The notes: a model not told the origin generated them from the letters alone. DNA of 64,000 nucleotides from Zanthoxylum bungeanum (GCA_019454045.1 SKCR01031805.1:79831-143830); one strand, 5' to 3'; numbered from the stretch's first letter, positions 47,656-60,781 are shown. Numbers and translations: made by a program.

Positions 47656-50600
47656 TGTAATATCCCGAATATTTTCGGAACAGATCTAGAAACTTTCTGA
47701 ATTGGATTTTGGAATTTGGAACTGATTGATATTCGAAAATTAGATTTCATGTGTTGGAAAATAGGTGGGAATATTTTAGATTGAATATTTATCGCGTTGG
47801 AAAACGCGTGGTTTCGAAAACCAGTTAACGCGGTCTCTGATTTTATCATTATACACGTAAAAAAATCTTGTTTCGGCTATTAACATGTAAATAAACTCCG
47901 ATTGTGTTGATTCTTGAAGACTCGGACTCGACTTTCCGAGGCGAACAACTTTCATGTTGAATACTTTTCGAAAATCACATCAGAAGGGCTTCAAAATAAA
48001 TGAATTCTGAAATTACCCTTTAACTATGGGCAATTTAGTAATTTCAGGAAGAATGACACTATATGTTACTGTTCATCCTTAAAAAAAAAAGAAAGAAGAA
48101 AACAGAGAAGAAATACGAGAGAGAGAGAGAGAGAAAGGAAGGTGCGGTCGGTGAACGGTCGGCCGGCTAGCACCGTCGGCTTCGTCTCGACTAGGCTGGC
48201 CACGTGGTGGCCAATGATTCACCATTAGGCGGCCGAGCGGTGAGAAAAATAGGGAGAAAGTTTCAGAAATGAGTTTATCGATCCTGGCTCCTCGCTTCAT
48301 TTCACGCCCTAAACACCGGCCAAATCGAAGCTCTCGGAGAGTACTACAAGATAACGGTGATGATTTTTCCGATGTGTGCTCGGTTGCATGCAAAATGAGG
48401 AGAAGAAATGGTGGTGAACAGTAACATCGAATGAACAGTACCTCCGATTGAAATTCATCGATTCCAGTGCATTCGTGGGATCGTTCGAAGTCCGTATATG
48501 GCCTCGAAATCTTGGTAAGACCTCCCGCTAAAAGTTCATTAATTTCAAGTTTTTCGTTAAATGTTCAAATGTTTCTAGTAGCTTCGTAGAGAAGCATAAT
48601 GATATAAATTGAATTATTTGATTATTAATATATTGAATATGTGCATTTGGTAGAATCTGAGAGAAATTGGAGCTAAATTGATCGATCCGATAAGTAAAGC
48701 GAGTTTCCTGTAAAATCGGGTTTCACACGCATTTGTGATTTGGTGAATGTAATTAAGGATATAGGTTAATTATGATGATGCACTAGTATTTGAGTAATTT
48801 CAGAAAGGTTCGGAGGGCTTAGGTTATTTCAGCAGCGTTTTCGGAAATGTTTTGGAAGATTTTTCGGAAACGCGTAATTTGTATATTTGAGCTACGAAAT
48901 TGATATAGAATAATTTTAAATGATATAAGTATTAGATGTATTATTAGTAATGAAACTGAAAACGAATTTAATTTGGATTTTCTAGAAAAGTTTAGGAGTT
49001 TATGCTATCAGTAAGTTTTCCATGATTAGTGACCCTCATAGTCCGTATTTTGTGTTAACAATGGGGAAAAAGAAAGGATAGCATGGACCCCAGGTAAGTG
49101 TCTCACTATGAACTCGTCATAGTAGACAAGATACGATGGTTGATTATATGTTTAGATATATGTATAGATTGAAGGCTCACAAAAATAAGTCATAGTAGTT
49201 ATGTAGTTTTAGAAAACGTGAAATGAGAGATTCGAGAGTTATAGACAGTGGGATTCGTAAATAGCACGTATAGAAATAGATTGTCTGAAAGTATGCATAG
49301 TGTCGGGTTTCTAAATAGCAAGTTAGTATCAACATGAAAAGTTTAGTACAAGTTGTCATTACATTTTCATAGTTAAACATATCTTCAAGTATAGCACGCT
49401 TTCGTACTCGAGATGTAATAGTTTTGTAAAGAGTTTTAACGAAGTTCTCCATACTTCAGTTTAGTTTTGGTCAGAGTGTGGAACCAGTGTATGAAATATG
49501 TTGATATGTTTAATGACATGTGCGAGCATTTTCCATATAGATGCGTTTGTTGAAATGGGGTACATGTCCATTTTGTATGTATTGGATGAGTGAGATGTCA
49601 CCAGCTCGTAATGGAGTGTAGTTGACTTTGCTGTTGTATATATGGATAATGTCATTGCCTTGCATTGCATTTCATTGCATGACTTATATGATCATATGGT
49701 TGATATGATGATGCATATGCATTTTGCATACCTAGAGGGAGACACAACACACATTGACAGATACAAACCCAGGACCAGGGGGACGGCGATGCGTAACGCC
49801 CATGGATCCTGGTTATAGTGGGTATAACTTTCTTTTCAAAGTTCATTTTATTTATATGTCTTGATATCAGACTTATTGTTAAAGTACTTAGAGCGTTAGC
49901 CAGATATTGTCTCAAATTTTTTTTAAAGAAAATCATGTTTCTAAAAGACAGTTTTATTACATGTTGAGTTTTTTTTTGAAAGAATGATTTTAGAAATTGA
50001 GTTTTATGTTTTTGAGGCATGGGGAAGAGCCCACCTCGGTATGTAACTTGATTCAGATATGGAATTGACGGAGAGCACATATGCACATGTAGAGGACTGA
50101 GGGAAGGTGATACGTAATGCCCTCATATCCTAATTCAGGACTAGGGATGACTGATGCCCCTATATCCTAGATTCAGAGCTTAGAGGGTAGCATAGTTTTG
50201 CACCATAGTTCTAGTTCAGTGGCTTGGGGGATGGCGATATGTAACGCCCCATAACCACTACTTTCAGGGAAAAGAGTTGCATGTTTTGAGAGACAGCGAT
50301 ATGTAACGCCCCAAAATCATGGGTTTGCATTTCTTGCTCTAGTTAGACGTATATGGGGACAGCGATACATAATGCCCCCGTACGTCAGGTTTTCAGAGAG
50401 AAAGACTAGTTTTTCAAAAACAGTTTTCAGAGATCAGTTTTAGAGATAGTTTTTAGAATAGATCTTTCAGAGACAGATTTACAGAAAATGATGGTTTATA
50501 AACGAGTTTTCAAGAGAAATAGGTTTAAAGGAATCTCAGAGATTTACAGACATAAAAGGATTTTCAGAAAAGTTTCACAGGAAGAGATTTATTTTCAAAC

Positions 50601-51843
50601 AAGAAAAGAGTTTTTAGAATGATTGGCTTTCTTGAGATATTTTCTTTGATATGAAAATTTAGTGATATCCAGTTATGATTTGATGAGTAGCATCATAGTA
50701 AGCTATGAGTATGTGCCTTATATAAGTTGTGTGTTGAGATGCATGATCGATTTGGGATATTAATGTAAGGTGTGAGTGTTGGGTGTTTACCATATTTAGA
50801 ATGCAGTTGTGAGGATTCCAATGAATGGAATCAAGCGTCAGTATATTATACTATATTGAGGTATGAGCCTTCAGCTCTGTGTTTCAGTAGAAATTTTTCA
50901 GCTCATAGATAGCTAATGTTTGTTTTAGCTCACGTGGTTCATATGAAGTAACCATCCATAGTTTAAGTTGACTAAACCACCACTGGTTTGGGATGGCTTA
51001 AGCCACGAGTTTGGGTGGTTTGGTAGATAATAAGTTAGTTCTTATTAGGAGAAAATATGATGTTGTTAGTATATAAAGTATAGCTACAGTGCGGAAGAAG
51101 AGTATGTACATACGCGGATGAATGCTTCTAGATTGGTGTATAAGAGATGTCAGAATTTTGTAAATGTGAAATATAGTGTGGAATCGAGCAGATAAGTTTA
51201 CTATAGTATTGCATTCAGTACAGTGAATAAATTATCCAGGTATAACATAAGTAAACGGCCATTGGGTTAGGATGTGATTTATAAGTTTGTGTATTTACAT
51301 ATGTCTGATTATATTCCAGTTTTGTTGTCATTTGATATATTTACATAAGACGTGAGTACTTACTGAGCTTTATAGCTCACACCCCGGCTGTTTACTAGTT
51401 TTGCAGGTTCACATTGGACTTAAAGAGCTAGAAGTTTTCCTTTGATGTCTTACAGACATCAGATCACCCTGATGCAGTCAAGTCGGTCTTCAGTCGTTGA
51501 ATGGTTCTGGGATGTGCGATTGGGCTCTCACAGCCTTAGTGTTATTTGTTTGTATCATATTTATAATTTTAAATCTTGTTGAGTACGTAGTTATTTGTTT
51601 TATGTCAGGTCGGAGGCCTATTTACATATGAGTTGAGATTTGTCGAGCCGGAGGCCTATTTGCATGAGTTGAGATGATTGCTTTTGAATTTTTTATCAGG
51701 AAACCTCGAGGTGCTGGACTTGGATCAAGGTTTCATTACTTTTAGCAAAGGTCATGTCGAAATTTTAGTAGAAATAGAGGCTTATGCAGATGGGTTTTCC
51801 TGTCTCCTGCCGGTAGCAACCTGGCTTCGGGCGGGATGTTACA
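47656..51843 (+). mobile_element. Solo LTR-C, 4.19 kb (Tekay/Del-like)
   Basis: The ends are TGTAATATCCCGAA and TTCGGGCGGGATGTTACA, which mirror each other. TSD GAATT lies at 47651-47655 and 51844-51848. Size and ends fit Tekay/Del chromovirus LTRs. Inside are GA repeats (48118-48136) and a donor-like TTGGTAAGACC near 48,513. At least four GGGGGACGGCGATGCGTAAC-type units lie between 49,776 and 50,370, and an acceptor-like TAGTTTTGCAG near 51,400. The ORFs at 48079-48393, 49177-49452, 49652-50086 and 51678-51974 show no retroelement or host motif. Confidence 0.9.
49776..50370 (+). repeat. Degenerate GGGGA..GGCGATRYGTAACGCCCC units
   Basis: Units lie near 49,778, 50,225, 50,290 and 50,350, with weaker ones near 50,100 and 50,145. 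Each starts in a G run and ends in a C run, so it could fold as a hairpin. Related units are at 2540-2740. Confidence 0.7.
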
Positions 51844-51848
51844 GAATT

Positions 51849-52447
51849 CCCTATCTATGTAAAACATCCCCAGCTACACACCAAACCATGTCCCCAAACT
51901 ATGTAGCTATTGGTCGAGATTGCTACACAAACCTCACCTTTGTTAATCGAATGACATACCCTGCCATGCAGTAGTTCGTAGTACACATAGGATTCAGATC
52001 AATCCATATATGACCATTTAGTAGATTGAAATGAATTTTTTTATTTAACGGATATTACAATAAACTCATTTCTATCTGGGTCCAGTCCTATATGGTCACA
52101 TCATATAAGGTGCCTTCATTCTCATGTCTCTAATGGATGATCTCGGATCAATGTCACTATACAATTATAGAATGGACTACAACTATAGATAGATAAACCA
52201 AAAACAAAGTCCCCGATTTGTTTGCTCTATATGGACTATTTTAGATTACTAACTTCATATTTAAATCCTTTTGTGTATGACACTCATACACTAAGTCTGA
52301 AGGCACGTAAGTAATCTAGGGTAAATAATATAATTTGTAATATGCGATATTAAACAAACACTTTGATAAATGAAAAATACATCTTTTTATTTCATAAAAT
52401 ATAATTCTTTTTACATTACATAAAGCTCTAGGGCATATATCCAAACA
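51849..52447 (-). repeat. CopK 3' LTR, start end
   Basis: The minus-strand start is TGTTTGGATATATGCCCTAG, typical of Tork/Angela-type copia LTRs. It abuts the polypurine tract AACTCCCACTTGC (read on the other strand). It is the right part of the split host LTR. Confidence 0.7.
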
Positions 52448-55375
52448 AACTCCCACTTGCACTAGAGTAGATAGGACATTTCATATAACCCTATACTATC
52501 TTAGTGACCTTTAAGCACTTTAGTCGACAAGGTCTTTGTAAACGGATCAACAAGATTCTTTATGGGTGCAATCTTAATGACAATATCGTCTCCTCTCTGC
52601 ACTATCTCCATGATGAGATGATATTTTCTCTCTATATACTTCTTGGTTCATTGCAATTCGCCACTGTATAACTATTATCACAATAAAGTGTGAGTGGTTT
52701 ATCCATATCTGGAACAACTTCCAATTCTCCCAAGAACTTCCAGATGCAGACTGTTTCTTTAGTTGCTCTACAAGTTGCTACATACTCAGCCTCTATGGTG
52801 GAGTTAGTAATACAAGATTGCTTTATGCACCTCCACACAATTGCCCCACCATCTAGGGTAAACACTATTCCAGATGTTGATTTTCTAGAATCAACATCTG
52901 TCCTGAAAATTAGAGTCTGCATATCCATGAGGATCATATCCTCACCAGAATATGCAAGCATATAATTTCTCGTTCTCTTAAGATACTTGAGAATATGTTT
53001 CACACCACCCAATGATCTAATCCTAGGTAAGACTAAAACCTACTAACTACTCCGACTACAAAGCAGATGTATGGTCTCCTGCATAACATGGCATACATGA
53101 GACTACTAATTGCTGAGGAAAATAGGATATGTCTCATTTCCTCAACTCATTGATGTGTCTTAGGAGACTGTTCATTCGACAAATTATTTCCATACTGATA
53201 AGGAAAATTGCCTTTCTTAGAATTCTGCATCCCAAATCATATAAGGATATTGTCGACGTAAGATGCATAAGACATTGCTAATAGTCGTTTCTTGCGATCC
53301 CGAAGAATATGGATCCCAAAGACATAAATGGCCTCACCCAAATCTTTCATTTGGAATTGGTTAGCGGGCTAGGTCTTCACGTCTGATAATGTTTTTACAT
53401 CATTCCCAATGAGTAAAATATCATCGAAGTACAAAATAAGAAAAAACATATTCCCGTCAATAATGCGTTAGTATGCACAAAGCTCATCAACATTCTGCTC
53501 AAAATCATAAGACTTGATCGTGGTATCAAATCTTATGTTCCAAGATCAATATGCTTGTTTGAGTCCATAAATGGACCTTTGCAGCTTGCAAACCTTTTGT
53601 TCTTGGTCTTGGGCTATGAACCATTTGGTTTTTCCATATAGATACACTCATCAAGATTGCCATTCAAGAATATAGTCTTGACATCCATTTGCCAAATTTC
53701 ATAGTCATGACATATGGTAATTGACAGAAGAGTACGGATGGATTTGAGCATGGCTACTGGCGAAAAATTTTCCTCATAGTCAACTCCTTCTTTCTGGATA
53801 TAAACCTTGGCCACTAGCCTAGCCTTGAAGTTATGTACCTTCCCATCTACTCCTCTTTTTGTCTTGTAGATCAACCTATAGGTTTCACCCCATCAGGTTG
53901 GTCTACAAGTTACCGACTGAGTTGGAGTACATAGACTTCATCTCGAGGTTTATGGCTTTAAGCCATTACTCTTTATCAGAATCATACATTGCACTATGAT
54001 AAGTCAATGGATCATCTACACCATCGCTGGAAGGGACAACTTGTGCCTCTCTAACTCCTACATAGAAATCGAGTTATCGTACAACCCTCCCACAACATCT
54101 AGGTGGCAGATTATTCTGAAAAACTTGCATCTGATGCTCACATGTCGAAGGTACAATGTGTTTATCAACTATTGTTGACGATGATGTGTTGTTCGAAACA
54201 TCAAGTAACTCCTCAAGTAACATTTTACTTCAAGGTATGAACTCTCTCATATAGTCCTCCTCTAGAAACGTAGCATTTGTCAACATAAATACCTTATTAT
54301 CTTCAAGACTATAAAAGAATTCACCTCTAGTCTCCTTAAGATAGCCTACAAATAGGAAAACCTATGAACATGGCTCCAACTTAGTACTCTTATTCTTCAG
54401 CTCATATGCTGGACGCCCCCATATGCGATAATATAGTAAACTAGCTTTATCACCACTCCACAACTCTAAGGGAGTTATAGGAACATACTTAGATGGAACT
54501 ACATTAAGGATATACAATACAGTTTACAATTCATACCCCCAAAGCAAACTAGGTAGTGAACTATATATAAATATAGATCTTATCATGTCTAGTAGGATCC
54601 GATTTCTCCTCTCTGTAATATAATTTTGTTGTGGTGTTCCAAGTGCTGTTAGCTGGGATACTATCGTATGCTCAACTAAGAATTCCTTGAAATCTCTGAC
54701 AAGATATTCTTCTCCACGATCCTATCGTAGAGTTTTTATTATTTTACCTAGTTGGTTCTCAACCTCCGTACGATACTCTTTGAACTTTTCAAGAGTATAT
54801 AACTTGTACTGCATTAGGTAAACGTACAATATCTTGAATAATCATCAATGTGACGAAGTATTCATAATCACCTCGGGCTCTTACATTCATTGGTCTGTAA
54901 ATGTCCGAATGTATTAGCCTAAGTGGTTGATTGACTCTTATACTTTTTCCTGTAAAAGGTCTTTTGCTCACCTTTCCTTCGTGATAAGATTCACATACTG
55001 GTAAAGTTCTATGATTTATCTAATTTAAAGCCCTGTTCTTTTTCAACATATCTATTCGGTCCACGCTAATATAACCAAGTCTAAGATGCCACATATATGT
55101 GTCATTGTGAGAAATATTTTTCCATTTTATTTTAGGTTTTTCAACTTTAAATATTTCAGTGTTGAGCAGTGACCTATGTCTTAACGATATTAACATATAT
55201 AAATTATTTTTTGAGTTTCCTGTGCATATGTTTAATCCATTTATACAAATAATAATCAAATTACTATTAAAAGAAATGGAAAACCCATCCAAAAGTTTGG
55301 AAACATAAATCAAATTCCAGCGAAAACCAGGAATGGATAACACATTGTCCAAATTTAAATAACTATTATTTAAAA
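52448..55375 (-). pseudogene. CopK pol remnants (integrase, RT, RNase H)
   Basis: Ty1/copia pol on the minus strand, read right to left. The GAG-pre-integrase piece is at 55020-55352 (MWHLRLGYI, with the usual GH changed to GY). The integrase core is at 54789-54971 (LRLIHSDIYRPMNVRARGDY). An RT piece is at 53614-53874 (VDYEENFSPVAMLKSI, WQMDVKTIFLNGNLDECIYM). RNase H is at 52632-53012 (TDVDSRKSTSGIVFTLDGGA, IEAEYVATCRATKE, LYCDNS). The frames are separated by stops and shifts, and the region between 53,020 and 53,600 has lost its reading frame, though a YFDD-like block remains near 53,420. Confidence 0.9.
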
Positions 55376-55470
55376 AACATAGAAAGAAAACTCTCAGTAC
55401 TCTTGCTGAAACAACATCTTATGTCCCGACCCTCATGGTGTAGTCACATTCAGCAATGTCCCTCAATGAA

Positions 55471-55975
55471 TCAAGCAGTTCTAGCCTTCTTCTCTTTCAG
55501 CTTAGTAAGGTATTTATGACAGTTTCTTTTCCAATGCCTATAATTGTTGTAGTGGAAACACTTTCCCTTGGGCTGGGCATCCTTGGAGCCTTTCTTGTTC
55601 TTCTTCTTCATAGGCTTAGCCTTAGCCTTCACAATGCCTTTCTTTTTGTTCTTGGCCGATTTATAAGATTCGACAACATTTGCCTCTCCATTGGGCCTAC
55701 GAGGATCCACCAGCATGGACTCTCAATGGGTGAGCTCATTTAACAGCTGAGTTAATGTAAAAGACAACTTGTTCATAACATAGTTTCTTTTAAACTGTAA
55801 GAAACTCTTCGAAAGAGTTTCCAGGATCATGGTCATCTGGCTACACTCGTCTATATGAGCTCCATTAGTTTCAACAGTATTGAGATAGGTCATCATCCTT
55901 AAGACGTGCTCTCAGACTGATTTCCCTTCCTTCATCCTAGAAATCATCGCAGAGACCATGGCCTCATGACGTTGA
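55471..55975 (-). pseudogene. CopK gag (truncated, broken)
   Basis: The right part (55717-55975) encodes an UBN2-type Gag region (AMVSAMISRMKEGKSV, MMTYLNTVETNGAHIDE, MTMILETLSKSF) with a stop. The left piece 55471-55716 encodes a basic linker and the knuckle CFHYNNYRHWKRNC, where the second Cys is Tyr. The upstream half of gag and the 5' LTR are cut off by the CopA insertion at 55976. Confidence 0.85.
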
Positions 55976-57179
55976 TGTTGGACAATTATGACCAATAGCG
56001 TCACTATTTGCAAAAACATTGTGGTTTTTGTACAAATTAACTATGTGACAATGGAAATTGCTATTTTATCATTTCATAATTAGATTACTTGAATATATAA
56101 ATGATAAAAGTCCTTATGATTAGTTCCAGATTAATAAGATATGAGACGATATCAAACTAAAAAGGTTTATCATTAAATATCCCTATTCGTAGTATTATCG
56201 ACTAGACATCGATAATGTGGAATAGACTAGTATTGCACTTGTGCGCTTTGTGGGAGCATAACGGCATAGTTCTCATATATTTAAGTATTGGATACTTATG
56301 CAAGTGTGATAGGAGGTTGTGTTTACCGATGGTACAGGAACAGCTTCGCTCTAGATAGATCCCGTGAAATCCCATTGATAGTATGACAATGTGTCTATGG
56401 GAATACGCATCAGGGTAGGTGTATTTGGTCTTAACCTGAGACTTGCATCGCTATTTCTTACGACAATCAATATGCTTTGGTTTTGGTCATCTGATTAACA
56501 GGTTCTGTGTACGCCTGTAGGACACAGAAATTGGACGACGCTGTTCCGGGCTCGCATCCCGGTCGGGAGTACGGAGTAGCCCACTGGGGAACTAAACCGT
56601 AGAAATAACATGGAGTCGCCACCCGGTGTGAACCAGGAAAATAATTTATGGCCGCACTCACCCCTCGCAAGGGAAGACCTCAAACCGTTGGGTTCAGAAT
56701 GGTCCCTTACTTATGCCACTTGTAATGATATGATTTGTGCAATAATCTAACCAAGCCTAAGCAACATATATTTCCAAGGATAATCTATTCCTAAGTTCAC
56801 ATGTATAAAATAAATCATCATAATGGCAAACATATGATATCTCATGCTCATGTTAAATCATCAAACACGAAAAAATAAATAACAACCTAAACGTAAACGT
56901 AAATTGAACGCCTATTGCGAAAAAAGATAACCAAATCATGCATAGAGGAATAACGTACTAACGACTAAATCATGCTTAAGAACCAAGTAACATCCTAACG
57001 ACCTAATCATGCTTGAATACCATCTCACGAACACATCAAATAGATAAATATGGGAATACAAATAAATGATAACAGTAAAAGTGTCAATAATAGAATGGTA
57101 TGATCAATTACATAATACAAGAGAAATCACCCAAGAAGCAATTATGCATGAAATAGAAAGGAACCAGTTCAGTGTATGT

Positions 57180-57540
57180 GCGTTCATGTAGCGTTTGAAA
57201 ATGCGTTCGAATGGTAAACATAAGGTTTGCATTCATATAGCGTTCGAGAACGCGTTCGAACAGGACAAGACCTGATGCATGATAAAACAAAACACATGAA
57301 CATTCGAGTAGCATTCGTAAACGCGTTTGAAACGTGTTCGAACGGTAAATAGAAGGTTTGCGTTCGTATAACATTTGAGAACGCATTCGAACGGGACAAG
57401 ACCTGATGCATGATAAAACAAAGAAAACACATGCGCGTTCGAGTAGCGTTCGTAAACATATTTGAACGGTAAACAAAAGGTTCGCGTTAGTATAGCGTTC
57501 GAGAACGCGTTCGAATGGGACAAGACCTGATGCATGATAG
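57180..57540. repeat. Tandem repeat with GTTCGAACG palindromes, period 124-130 bp
   Basis: GACAAGACCTGATGCATGAT recurs near 57,264, 57,395 and 57,519. Each unit has GCGTTCGA / TTCGAACG blocks. Confidence 0.85.
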
Positions 57541-57629
57541 ACGACGCAACACATACATAGATAAGCAAATCCATAATTTAGGACTCTGTGTGCCTCATTG
57601 AACTCATTCCCATTCAATTGGGTGTACCT

Positions 57630-58200
57630 CGTCCGGCGCGGCAAAACATCGTGGTAAAAGGTAGCCTTTAGGCATTTTCCCTCTAATGGAGGACCTTGAA
57701 TCCACCCTAGTTAGCCCATGCGCACTAGAATGCAATGCATGCGTAAATAAAGCAATGGTATGCAAAGGGTAAATGACATAATAAAAGGCGCGGCAAAACA
57801 TCGTGGTAAAGGTACCCTTCACGCATTTCCCTCGAATGGAGGACCTTGAATCCACCCTAGTTAGCCCATGCGCACTAGAATGCAATGCATGCGTAAATAA
57901 AGCAATGATATTCCAAGGGTAAATGACATAATAAAAGGCGCGGCAAAACATCGTGGTAAAGGTAGCCTTCAGGAATTTCCCTCGAATAGAGGACCTTTAA
58001 TCTACCCTAGTTAGCCCATGCGCATTATGTTACCATGCATATAAAATAAAGACAACAATATAGGACCTTGTATGCTCGGTTGAGCATATCTCACATTCAA
58101 CCAAACATACTTCGTCCGGTACGGCAAAGTATTGTCGTAAATGTAGCATTTTGGACTTTTCTCCCTTCAAATTGAGAACCTTTAGACTAACATACTAAGC
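57630..58200. repeat. Tandem repeat, period 150-152 bp, three good copies and one weak
   Basis: CGGCAAAACATCGTGGTAAA starts at 57639, 57791 and 57941; a diverged form is near 58,122. Each copy keeps CCACCCTAGTTAGCCCATGC or a near form of it. Confidence 0.9.
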
Positions 58201-59632
58201 CCATGCACATTACATCACAATTCATAGAAAGTAAAATGCAGAAAGTAACAGCTTACTAACGATTAAATCATGCTTAAAAGATAAATAACATGCTAAAAAC
58301 CCAATCATGCTCGAATACAAGGTTGGATGAAACAAAATGTGTGAATCTCTCAAGTGATACGTGGCATTGTATCCCGAGAGCAAACCGTAATACCGTCCAT
58401 TTGGATTTGGCTATGGAATTTAAGTCCGTGTTTCCATCCGATATACCACAAGAGAGAACATACATTCCATTCATTCAAGGACCACAAAATATATCAACAA
58501 AGGACTCTCATGAGAGGGAATTCTAATAAACAAACAAAAAAAGATGAGAATAAATAAAAAGCGTGCCCTCAGGTCTAACCTCTTAGGTCATCTCTCAAAA
58601 GTACGTTACACGATCGTGGGAAGGGTTGGTGCTCCGCAATTCCTACGGTTCACTAGTCTACTGCTCTCGTTCACTGCTTCGATATTTTGAGCTGTCATTT
58701 CCTCTATTTTGTTGTTGTTTTGTTGCTGTTTCTTACGATAATTTAAGGGTTTTAAAGAACAGTTTTTTTGTCACTGTTTTGCTATATTAAGGGACTGTTT
58801 TTGGGGTGATTCATTCACTGTTTTGGGGTGATTTGGGACTGTTTTGCGTGAAGGTATGGCTGGTATGGGGGGTTCGTTTATGCGGCAATGGATGGGTTAT
58901 TTGGTGAGTGTTTCCGTGATGGTGGAGTAGGGTATGAGAGAAAATTATTTGTTTTCTTCTTGCTTTTTTTTGTCTTGGACGTGTGAACTAGGTAGGCAAG
59001 GGTGATAATGCTTTGCATAATTTCTTGTGATTTGTGTGTATGTGCTTTTTTGTGAGAATGAGCTCGGGTGTGAAAGGTTGGTTTATGCTTCTTTTTATAG
59101 GCAAAGGCTAGGGTTTCTAAGGTTTGAATAGGAATGGATCAAGTAATTATGGGGGGGGAATATTTTGATTAGCGTCTCACAAGGAAAAATCTTCTTAAGT
59201 TAGGGAGGTGATTTGGTTTGATTGGGAAGGTGATATATTTGATTTATTTATTTAGGTATGTGAATTATTTAGATTGGGACGTGATTTATTTAATTTAGGA
59301 AGGATATTATTTTAATTTGTGACATGTTTTAAATGTTTTAATTATTTTTGGGTGGGTTTTGGTGGGCTAAATGGGCTTGGGCGTGAGGCTAGCAACAAAA
59401 CCAGAAGTACCGACACCGTTCGAACGCTGTACGAACGCCCGCTGATTGACGTTCGAACGTGTTCACAAACGCAGCACAAACGAAAGCAGTGAACATGTGA
59501 ATTGAATCCGATGACATACTTATTCTGAATTTCCCATTCCGACATTCGTTTCCCACGACTTTCACAACCTAAAGAGTAGTGCCTCCGTACGAGACTCATC
59601 ATCGGGACGTATATGCAAAATACAGTGCCTAC
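58201..59632. other. LTR-E right part, no gene
   Basis: It matches 3560-5280 of the other LTR-E copy. It contains CGAACGCTGTACGAACG near 59,418 and GACGTTCGAACGTG near 59,450. ORFs at 58274-58557 and 59342-59602 are chance frames. Confidence 0.6.
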
Positions 59633-60039
59633 AACGCCTCTTATGGGTATATTGAGAATCGTAGTATATTGGGTGTGATTTCAAGACGGACGTATCACTT
59701 CAGTCATATGGAGATGGTGATCACGCAGGGATACAGAACTGGTTCTCTATTATGTTGTAACTATCGGGATAATACGACAATGTCATGATTATCTGATTAT
59801 ATAGACTAGTTGCTTGTGATCCGATATATGCTTCGTACAGGGCAGACACTATTCCAGCCCCAGGCCTTGCATGTGACATCAGATACTAGATCGCAATACG
59901 CAATATTACGTATACTACGCCTGACAAAGATTATATATATTCCTTAAAGAATATTTCTGGAGAATTGGGTAGGCACGGCGCTTTGCTAGAAACCAACCAT
60001 GTCTTGTAATTCGGTAAGAACATGGTATGGGGTACGCAC

Positions 60040-60781
60040 TGTTGAGTTCTAATATAGGTCCCAAGAATCATGAAATCAAGCATAAAAACGCATGAATACA
60101 TCAAAGGAATAAGGCGGAATACATACTCACATTGATTGGTTTGATGCTAGGAAGAACAAAAACCCATTTTCCTCCTCCTTGTGTGAGCTCGGTTTTGGCC
60201 TCCTTGGACTGCTATCATGCTCGGTTTTGGGCTGTCTTCCTCCTTGAAAATTCGGCCATTGAAGACCTCCATGGAAGCTCAAAGCTTCAAGGTTCAAAAG
60301 GAATTCCAAGCTCATAAATTGTTTCCCTATCACCATAATATAACCCATGTGTGTGCTAGCACTACTCATCTTCATTTTCTCCTCAAAAATTCGGTCAAAC
60401 CAGGAGATTTTTGTTAAGAAATCGGCTTGAAGCCGTGAGAAGAAGAAGGAGAAAAGAGAGGGAAAAAGGTTTCACGTAAAAGGGAGAGAGTGTATAGAGA
60501 AATAAAAAGTATTTTGGTTTATATATATTTTCCAAAAATAAACAAACCATTTACCACTTTTCATTTCCCAAAAACCAAAAAGTCAAAAAGCAAAACAATA
60601 AATGCCTTTCAACTACCACATCAATCACTCAAATCAAATGATAACTTGTCACATCACTCAAAGTGACATTTGATTTGACGCTTGATGTTACTAGCGATTT
60701 GACGCTCGAATTAACTTGCGTGCCGCACTCGAATTCGAAATGCGAATGCGCTCCCAAATAATCCCGGGCTCGGGTTCGCTA
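60040..60781 (-). repeat. CopD-like LTR, left part
   Basis: It starts TGTTGAGTTCTAATATAGGT, akin to CopD LTRs, and shares TTTGATTTGACGCTTGATGT and the TGCCGCACTCGAATTCGAAA block. The candidate TSD is CGCAC (60035-60039). It is cut at 60781 by the CopM LTR; the rest lies beyond the window. ORFs at 60127-60417 are not supported. Confidence 0.75.

Larger units (their letters stand above)
34484..52447 (-). repeat. Host LTR sequence (Tork/Angela-like) split by several insertions
   Basis: The left part starts near GTTTTGGAGTGTACGCATCG and aligns with the start of LTR-G. It continues 38407-38768 and then 46697-46960, matching LTR-G 37,880-38,110. The right end is ATATCCAAACA at 52447, next to CopK's polypurine tract. 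About 3 kb remain after removing LTR-G, GypL, LTR-C and the MITE-like segment. The simplest reading is one CopK 3' LTR. I cannot exclude two fused LTRs, since the part after 46,960 is longer than the match in LTR-G. Confidence 0.5.
56516..59633. mobile_element. Solo LTR-E (3.1 kb)
   Basis: The ends are TGTAGGACAC and GTGCCTACA, and TSD ACGCC lies at 56511-56515 and 59634-59638. ATGGAGTCGCCACCCGG near 56,610 and GGCCGCACTCACCCCTCGC near 56,650 resemble Tat/Ogre-type LTRs (recollection). Two tandem-repeat blocks lie inside. The frames of up to 178 codons at 57108-57951 follow those repeats and are not genes. Confidence 0.9.
55976..60039 (+). repeat. CopA LTR, split by LTR-E and cut by the next insertion
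   Basis: It starts TGTTGGACAATTATGACC inside CopK gag; the 5-bp flank is GTTGA (55971-55975). It continues to 56515, resumes at 59639 after LTR-E, and stops at 60039 where another LTR begins. The remainder lies beyond the right edge. Confidence 0.85.

Noticed and set aside
48079..48393. 104-codon reverse ORF in LTR-C
   Set aside because: It covers a GA microsatellite and GC-rich LTR sequence and has no recognisable domain.
57108..57951. Several overlapping reverse-strand ORFs, up to 178 codons, Cys/Arg/Phe-rich
   Set aside because: They follow the tandem repeats inside solo LTR-E and occur in three frames at once, which repeat structure alone explains.
57639..58150. CRISPR-like regular repeats
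   Set aside because: Units are 150 bp contiguous tandem copies without short spacers, in plant DNA.
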